This document shows positions 59,038 to 64,000 of a stretch of DNA of 64,000 nt, piece after piece. This DNA comes from Streptomyces clavuligerus (GTDB lineage Bacteria > Actinomycetota > Actinomycetes > Streptomycetales > Streptomycetaceae), in the NCBI RefSeq assembly GCF_005519465.1, contig NZ_CP027858.1:1612001-1676000 (forward strand). The letters are read 5' to 3'. The translations under genes and the position numbers were made by a program. The notes beneath the pieces are model-generated. The model had not been told where the DNA came from, did no database searches, and worked only from the letters and a program-made list of their open reading frames with translations. Each line of letters begins with the position of its first letter. Within the stretch, counting starts at the first letter, position 1.

Positions 59038-59631
59038 TCAATCAGCGGGCACCGCCTCCCCGGGGCTTTCGCCTTCAGGAGTCCGGAGGGAGCACCACAC
59101 CGAGGTGCGGTCGTCCGACAGTCCCCAGAAATCGGCGAACGCGTCAACCAGAAGCAGCCCCCTACCGGTCTGGGCGAGATCTTCGTCCGGCGCTTCGAGC
59201 CCGCCTTCGCCGATCTCGATCCGCGAGCCACTGCCGACTCTGAGCCAGAAGCGGCTGGCCGTGCACCACAGGCGCACCTCGACCTGGCCACGTCCATGCT
59301 CGAACGCGTTGGTCACCAGTTCGGTGATCAGAAGGTCGGCAGTTGCGACGAGGTTGTCGGCTCCCCAGAGCCGCAGATGGGCTCGTTCGATTCGCCGGAC
59401 CTCTCCGGGCCGGGATCTGTCCTCATCGGTGAGGGGGCGGCCTGGGGCCGTGGTCCGGTCGAAGTCGACCGCGAAGCACTGCGCTTTCGGGTTCCGGAGG
59501 TTCCAGCACCTCACTCCTCGTCCGAGTGAGCACACCAACGCGGTGGGCTCCGTGAGGACGGACTCCGGTGACGCCTGTTCGTCGGTCAACAGGCCAACGT
59601 GCTTCGAGCGTTGAGCCGTACCTGTGGTCAC
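59038..59631 (-). CDS. RsbW-like ATP-binding protein (HATPase_c)
   Basis: 197 residues from a GTG start at 59631, preceded by GGAGGGG. The GHKL ATPase motifs of the anti-sigma-factor/serine-kinase type are present: VATADLLITELVTNAFEHG (N box) and LAQTGRGLLLVDAFADFWG (G box). Streptomyces has many such small ATPases, often next to XRE regulators. Here it is divergent from one across a 186-bp region with palindromes. It probably acts in regulation of the lanthipeptide locus; partners unknown. Confidence 0.82.
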   Translation of the reverse strand: MTTGTAQRSKHVGLLTDEQASPESVLTEPTALVCSLGRGVRCWNLRNPKAQCFAVDFDRTTAPGRPLTDEDRSRPGEVRRIERAHLRLWGADNLVATADLLITELVTNAFEHGRGQVEVRLWCTASRFWLRVGSGSRIEIGEGGLEAPDEDLAQTGRGLLLVDAFADFWGLSDDRTSVWCSLRTPEGESPGEAVPAD

Positions 59632-59732
59632 TGTCCCCTCCCTCGGACTCGGAATCGCGGTGCTTCCGGACGGCGTGTGCGGTGAGCCGTGGGAGGAGTC
59701 TTGAGGTCGCGCGGGTCCAAGGGGACCGCTGA

Positions 59733-59756
59733 AGCGATATCGCTACGGCGATATCC
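59733..59756. promoter_or_regulatory. Palindromic operator-like site in the divergent promoter region
   Basis: AGCGATATCGCT (59733-59744) is a perfect palindrome, followed after ACG by the partial copy GCGATATCC (59748-59756). AT content is locally high. It sits between the RsbW-like gene and the XRE gene, so it could be the XRE protein's own operator or overlap a promoter. Confidence 0.5.
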
Positions 59757-59817
59757 ATCTGTGCCTAGCCTGGTGCCGACGGACGGTTGGGGTGAGGCAG
59801 TGAGGCAGGGGCAGCTC

Positions 59818-61308
59818 ATGAAGTCGTCGTTTCGCGTGTGCGACAAGTGCGGTCACGGGCTGAGCCAGTACAACCCCGACCCTCTGTGCGCCCCCTGTTC
59901 CCGGGGCGGCGACATCGCACGGGTCCCGGACCGGGCATGGCGTGACGAGCAGGTCTGCAGAGCACTGTCCGCTTGGGATTTCGGTGAGTTACTGCGGTTG
60001 CTGCGTCGGCGGTCCGGTCTCTCCCAGATGGCCGTCCGCTCTCTGACGGGCCTCACCCAGTCGTTCATCTCGGACCTGGAGCGTGGCCGGAAGCATCTGG
60101 GAGGAGGCGAGGCCATCATCGACTTCCTCAACGGCCTCGGGCTTCCCGCGGACCTTCGTCCCCTGCTGCTGACCCCGTTCGGTGAACCGGGTCGGGCGGG
60201 GTCGAGCGGGCCTCTCGACCCCGCTCTGCCGTGGAATGCGGACCGTATGGTGACCTCACTTGAGTTCGCTGTCGGAGGTGTCATGAAACGCCGTGGGGTG
60301 CTGGCGCTGAGCGGGGCCGGCCTGACGCAGTACGTGCTGCAATCCACCATCGCGGCCCCTGAGGTCATGGCCTCGATGTCTTCGAACGGGACCAGAGTCA
60401 CCATCCCGCTGATCGCTTCTCTGGAGGCGACGACCGACGCACTCCGGCACATGGACGCCAGTAGCGGCAGCGGCAGTCTGGCGGCGACGTCGATGGGGCA
60501 TCTGAAGATCCTCGTCAGGCTGCTGAAGCACGGTTCGTACGACGAGGCCCGGGGTCGTCGGCTGGCGGCGGCAACCGCGGACGCGGCAGCGCAGGCCGGT
60601 TGGTACATGTTCGACGGCGGCAACCACACGAAGGCGCAGAGACTGTTCCTCGCCGCGCTGCGAGCGGCCCATGCCTCTGGGGACTCCCGCCTCACCGCGG
60701 CGGCCCTTTCCTTCCTGGCCATTCACGGGTACTCCGTCGGAGATCCACGGGACGCGGTCACCGCCGCCAGAACCGCGCGGCTGGGTATCAGCGACCGCGA
60801 TGCCCCCGCCTTGCAGGCGATGCTTCTGACCCGGCAGGCCCGGGGTCACGCACGGCTGCGCGAGGAATCCGCAGCCCGCGCGGCCCTGGAGGAGGCCAGG
60901 GTGCTGTGCGCACAAGGCCGTGGGGAGGACGATCCGGACTGGCTGTACTGGATCAAGCCGGGCGAGATCCTCGGTCAGACGGCGAGTTGCCTTCTCGACC
61001 TCGGCCGGCCAAGCGAAGCGGCGGAGTCCTTCGACGCTGCCCGGGATGAGCTGAGCCAGGAGGAGATCCGTACGACCGCCCAGTTCCTCTCACGAGCGGC
61101 GACCGCTCATATGAAGACGAAGAACCCCGACGTCGGATGGGGCATTGCCGGGGACGTCCTCAGCCTGGTGGACGGCGTTCATTCCTCCCGCTTGGACGAT
61201 CACCTCCACTCCATGCTGGCGGAGGTCCGGCGATTCGAGGACACCCCGGCGGCACGTGAACTCCTGGAACGCGGCGAATCCGTCATGAAGGGGCGTGCGG
61301 CGGCATGA
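59818..61308 (+). CDS. XRE-family regulator with TPR-like C-terminal region
   Basis: From ATG 59818 (MKSSFRVCDKCGHGLSQYN) the protein has 496 residues; a GTG at 59800 is an alternative. A short Cys-rich N-terminus (CDKCG...CAPC) may bind zinc. The helix-turn-helix is LLRRRSGLSQMAVRSLTGLTQSFISDLERGRK. The remaining ~350 residues are helical TPR-like repeats (RLFLAALRAAHASGDSRLTAAALSFLA, LLTRQARGHARLREESAARAAL). Such proteins often regulate secondary metabolism, possibly sensing a peptide. It overlaps the HAD gene by ATGA. Confidence 0.85.
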   Translation: MKSSFRVCDKCGHGLSQYNPDPLCAPCSRGGDIARVPDRAWRDEQVCRALSAWDFGELLRLLRRRSGLSQMAVRSLTGLTQSFISDLERGRKHLGGGEAIIDFLNGLGLPADLRPLLLTPFGEPGRAGSSGPLDPALPWNADRMVTSLEFAVGGVMKRRGVLALSGAGLTQYVLQSTIAAPEVMASMSSNGTRVTIPLIASLEATTDALRHMDASSGSGSLAATSMGHLKILVRLLKHGSYDEARGRRLAAATADAAAQAGWYMFDGGNHTKAQRLFLAALRAAHASGDSRLTAAALSFLAIHGYSVGDPRDAVTAARTARLGISDRDAPALQAMLLTRQARGHARLREESAARAALEEARVLCAQGRGEDDPDWLYWIKPGEILGQTASCLLDLGRPSEAAESFDAARDELSQEEIRTTAQFLSRAATAHMKTKNPDVGWGIAGDVLSLVDGVHSSRLDDHLHSMLAEVRRFEDTPAARELLERGESVMKGRAAA

Positions 61309-62009
61309 TTCTTGTCCTGTGGGATATCGACCGGACCCTTGTCTACGTCGGCGATATCGATCGGCTCGTCTACCGAACCGTCTTCGAGGAGGTCGTCGGA
61401 CGCCCTCCGGAGCGGCTTCCGGCGAAAGGGACGGGTGTCACCATGCCGGTCGCGGTGAAGGAACTCCTCACCGTGAACGGTGTCCCCAGTGAGCAGGTGG
61501 ACTCGTTCGCGCGGCGGATCATCGGTCTCATGCCCGGAGAGTTGGAGCGGCATCGAGGAAAAATGCTGACAGAGGGGCTACTGCTCCCCGGTGCGGCCGA
61601 GTCGCTCACCGCCGTGCGGAAGTCTCCCCGTCTTCTACCGTCCGTCGTCACCGGAAATCTTCGGGCCAGCGCGGAAATCAAACTCTCGACATTCGATCTG
61701 ATTGGCCTTGTCGATCCGGCGGTCGGGGGGTACGCGTCGGACGATCCTCATCGTCCGGCCCTGGTGGGCGTTGCTCAGGGGCGAGCCGGGGCCGCGTACG
61801 AGCACTTCTTCGACCGGAGCAACACCGTCATCGTCGGGGACTCGCTGGAGGACGTCCGCACAGGACGCGAAGGCGGGGCGCGGGTGATCGGTGTCGCATC
61901 CGGGACCACCTCGGCAGCCGATCTGGCCGACGCGGGCGCGGACCATGTCATCTCCGACCTCACCGACCCTTTGCAGCTTCTGCGGCTGATCGGTCCTGGG
62001 GCCGAGTAG
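61305..62009 (+). CDS. HAD-superfamily hydrolase
   Basis: 234 residues with the full HAD signature: motif I LWDIDRTLV (nucleophile Asp and Asp+2), motif II SVVTGNLRAS, and motif IV VIVGDSLEDVRTG. A helical cap lies between. It is a phosphatase or phosphoglycolate-phosphatase-like enzyme with unknown substrate. Translationally coupled to the XRE regulator and not obviously part of lanthipeptide maturation. Confidence 0.85.
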   Translation: MILVLWDIDRTLVYVGDIDRLVYRTVFEEVVGRPPERLPAKGTGVTMPVAVKELLTVNGVPSEQVDSFARRIIGLMPGELERHRGKMLTEGLLLPGAAESLTAVRKSPRLLPSVVTGNLRASAEIKLSTFDLIGLVDPAVGGYASDDPHRPALVGVAQGRAGAAYEHFFDRSNTVIVGDSLEDVRTGREGGARVIGVASGTTSAADLADAGADHVISDLTDPLQLLRLIGPGAE

Positions 62010-62130
62010 AAGGAGGGATCATCGAGGAGTCTGCCGCGCCCATCTATCACTGGCGGCCCGGCTCATCCAAGCCTCTCTTTCTCCGGACCATTCTCCTGTC
62101 ACCTCAAGGACGGACGACAGGAACGCAGTC

Positions 62131-62397
62131 ATGCCTCAGGCAATCTCACCGAACGAAACGGCATTCTTGAGCCTGCCGCAGGCAGCCACATATCTGGGGC
62201 TCTCCCCGAACACCCTTTATGTCTGGCGTCACCGGCGTCAGGGACCGCCGAGCTTCCGCATGGGCCGTCGCGTCATGTACCGGATCACGGCGCTCGACGA
62301 GTGGGTGCGAGCCCAAGAGCTGTCCAATTCACGGTCGAACCCCTCTCTTGACCCGCTTCGTCAAAAACCTCAGGCCCGCACGCGCAGGGTCGCATAG
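62131..62397 (+). CDS. xis: Excisionase / MerR-like DNA-binding protein
   Basis: An 88-residue protein with a winged helix-turn-helix of the excisionase (HTH_17) type: FLSLPQAATYLGLSPNTLYVWRHRR, then GPPSFRMGRRVMYRITALDEWVRAQ. Directly upstream of the integrase, as in actinobacterial integrative elements. It would bind att-flanking DNA to favour excision. The 120 bp on either side are short AT-richer spacers. Confidence 0.85.
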   Translation: MPQAISPNETAFLSLPQAATYLGLSPNTLYVWRHRRQGPPSFRMGRRVMYRITALDEWVRAQELSNSRSNPSLDPLRQKPQARTRRVA

Positions 62398-63801
62398 AGA
62401 AAATCCCCCTCGAAAAATTCTTCAGAGAAATCTCCGGATTCGGGATAAGGACTGGCTCCAGCCAGCGTCCTGAACACCCATTCGGAAGGAATCACCGCAC
62501 CATAAGGGGAGCACCAAGCGCGTGGCTGGTTACATAGAGGACCGATGGCTGAAGAAGCGGCCGAACAAGGAGACCGGCAAGCGCGAGCGCACCGCCCTGT
62601 ACGGCAAGGGCCTGCGGTACCGGTCAAGGGGATACCCAGCGTGCAGGATCGTTCATTCACCACGAGCGAGGACGCCAAGAAATGGCTGGCGACCGCCCGG
62701 ACCGACTCCAGCCGGGGCGAGTTCATCGACCCCCGCGATGGCGCGATCTCGGTCGGCGACTACATCGTGGAGCACTGGTGGCCGGGACGGACCGATGAGC
62801 CCTCGACCGCCGGCCCGATGGCCAGCCGGATCAACAACCACCTCATACCGCTGCTCGGCGAGGTCGCGCTGCGGGACATCGACGCGTCCACCCTGCGTAC
62901 TTTCAAGGCAACTCTGCTGACACGGGTCGAGGACTCGACCGCGGAGGTGATCTGGGGGCACCTCTCGTCCGTCCTCAACAGCGCCGTGGACGATCAGCGG
63001 CTGCTGCGGAACCCGCTCAAGGTCCACAAGAGTGTCAAGGCCCCGCGTGCCAAGGAGAAGAAGGGCAAGGCGTGGTCCCGGACGACCGTCAACGCCGTTC
63101 GGGAGCACCTTCAGGAGCGCTACCGGTTGGCCGTGGACCTGGGGCTCGGGCTCGGCCTTCGCCAGGGTGAGGCGTTCGGCCTGGCGGAGGAGGACTTCGA
63201 CCTCAAGAACATGGTCGTGCGCATCCGGCGTCAGCTCCGGTGGGACACGAAGGGTCGTCCGTACTTCTGCCTGCCCAAGGGCGGCAAAACGCGGGATGTG
63301 CCGCTCTCTCCCAGCCTTGCGGCCCGCGCCCGCGGGCACTTCCGCCGGTTCCCTTCGACAGCATGCACCCTTCCCTGGAGGAACCCGGAGCCTCCGGCCA
63401 ACGCTCTGGAGGAGCGGCAGCGGCGGCCGATCACCGCACAGCTCGTGCTGACCACCTCCCACGGGAACCGGATCTACTACAAGACCTGGAACGAGCGGAG
63501 CTGGCGGCCCGCGCTCGCGGCCGTCGGGCTGCTCACGGTGATCGGCGAGAAGACTCAGGAGTACGGCGGCCGGGTCCGCCGCTACCCCGTCTACGCGTCG
63601 TCACGCTCGGACATGTTCCATGTCCTGCGGCACACCTACGCCAGCGTGCAGCTTGAGGCCGGCGAGTCCGTGGTGAGCCTCGCGGTCTGGCTCGGGCACT
63701 CCTCCCCCAAGATCACGCTCGACCACTACGCTCACTTCATGCCCGGTGCCGGGCGGCGCGGTCTGGCGGCCATGGACTCCTGGCTCGCCGACGCCGGGCG
63801 C

Positions 63802-63822
63802 AAAGTCCCTGAGAAGTCCCTG
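63802..63822. repeat. Candidate integrase arm-type sites, right end
   Basis: AAAGTCCCTG at 63802-63811 and GAAGTCCCTG at 63813-63822, inside the C-terminal integrase codons, match the three copies at the left end in sequence and orientation. They lie ~75 bp before the attR core. Confidence 0.5.
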
Positions 63823-63897
63823 GCGGCCGGGATGGGGCATTGCTTCCGCTCAGAAATCGCAGGTCAACGGCATGATCGGAACAGCGGACGGGATGAA

Positions 63898-63956
63898 GGT
63901 GAAGTACAAGGAGACGGCCCGGGGCGGGCTCGCGGTGAACATCATCGAGTGCTGAG
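63898..63956. repeat. Right attachment site (attR)
   Basis: This 59-bp copy of the sdaA 3' end encodes [18 protein letters not shown] plus stop, detached from the rest of sdaA. It differs from attL only at 63919. The 44 bases beyond it are presumably the original chromosomal DNA downstream of sdaA. Confidence 0.88.
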
Positions 63957-64000
63957 TCCCTACGGCCCGGGCCCCGGTCGGCGCGTTCTCGCGTCGGCCG

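Larger units (their letters stand above)
44408..63956. mobile_element. Integrative genomic island inserted at the 3' end of sdaA
   Basis: Direct repeats of 59 bp (58 identical) bound a ~19.5-kb segment. They contain the last codons of sdaA, so insertion leaves the host enzyme whole. Excisionase and tyrosine integrase genes lie beside the right repeat, with candidate integrase arm sites near both ends. Cargo: XRE plus ImmA-type genes, CBASS, a decayed stretch with palindromic repeats, an FxLD lanthipeptide locus, regulators. Base composition is visibly less GC-rich at 45-50 kb than in the flanks. No TraB/FtsK-like translocase, relaxase or Rep gene is seen, so it is not an intact AICE or ICE. 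Confidence 0.85.
62522..63956 (+). pseudogene. int: Tyrosine integrase, apparently frameshifted near its N-terminus and running through attR
   Basis: GTG 62522 starts VAGYIEDRWLKKRPNKETGK and continues to GLRYR, then the frame turns to nonsense. From ~62623 the next frame gives VKGIPSVQDRSFTTSEDAKK and a full integrase: SAM-like region, catalytic Arg in GLGLRQGEAFGL, HxxR in MFHVLRHTYAS, LGHSSPKITLDHY with the nucleophile Tyr. A single missing G around 62622 (CGGTCAAG where CGGGTCAAG would keep frame) explains it. It may be real inactivation or a sequence error. GTG 62641 in the second frame could start a shortened protein. No stop occurs before the window end: the frame passes through attR. 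Confidence 0.8.

Noticed and set aside
44408..63956. Intact AICE or ICE
   Set aside because: No TraB/FtsK translocase, relaxase, Rep or type IV secretion gene is visible; only integrase/excisionase and decayed small genes.

Overview
The window is actinobacterial and almost certainly Streptomyces. GC is very high, third codon positions are G/C, genes often overlap by ATGA or GTGA, and the gene set is typical: a LAL regulator, a GGDEF/EAL protein, gatCAB, ligA, dpp, a glycine-riboswitch gcvT operon and an FxLD lanthipeptide cluster. From memory, the order from gatC to sdaA matches the conserved S. coelicolor chromosomal core (roughly SCO5501 down to SCO5469).

Region 1 to 44.4 kb is chromosomal core. 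In order it holds a 5'-truncated PQQ-type sugar dehydrogenase, a small MITE-like element touching the stop codon of a LuxR-family ATPase regulator, an acetyltransferase, an MMPL exporter, and gatB/gatA/gatC (charging of Gln-tRNA and Asn-tRNA by transamidation). Next come an rmdB-like cyclic-di-GMP protein, NAD+-dependent DNA ligase, a MetE-like protein, mnmA and a cysteine desulfurase (tRNA thiolation), and a block of 215-bp tandem repeats. These are followed by a five-gene dipeptide ABC transporter, two SseB-like genes and a tandem glycine riboswitch driving gcvT, gcvH, glyA and probably sdaA. The last set makes one-carbon units from glycine, interconverts glycine and serine, and deaminates serine.

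Region 44.4 to 63.95 kb is an integrated genomic island of about 19.5 kb inserted at the 3' end of sdaA. It is bounded by 59-bp direct repeats that differ at one base and that regenerate the last codons of sdaA. Tyrosine integrase and excisionase genes lie at the right end, and short direct repeats that could be integrase arm sites occur at both ends. No TraB-like translocase or replication gene is visible. The integrase gene appears frameshifted, and in the integrated state its reading frame runs through the attachment repeat and out of the window.

The island carries three modules. (1) Defence: an XRE repressor plus ImmA-type metallopeptidase (CapH/CapP-like), then a CD-NTase translationally coupled to an E2-E1 Cap2 protein, with a convergent HNH-SAVED nuclease (Cap5). 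Together these look like a type II CBASS without a visible Cap3 peptidase. (2) A decayed stretch at 50.3 to 51.5 kb followed by a dense array of palindromic repeats with a perfect 24-bp-arm hairpin, possibly a relict transfer or replication site. (3) An FxLD class I lanthipeptide locus: methyltransferase, 64-residue precursor, LanB, LanC and a stand-alone thiopeptide-type LanB C-domain protein, all on the minus strand. It is flanked by a RsbW-like ATPase, an XRE/TPR regulator and a HAD hydrolase.
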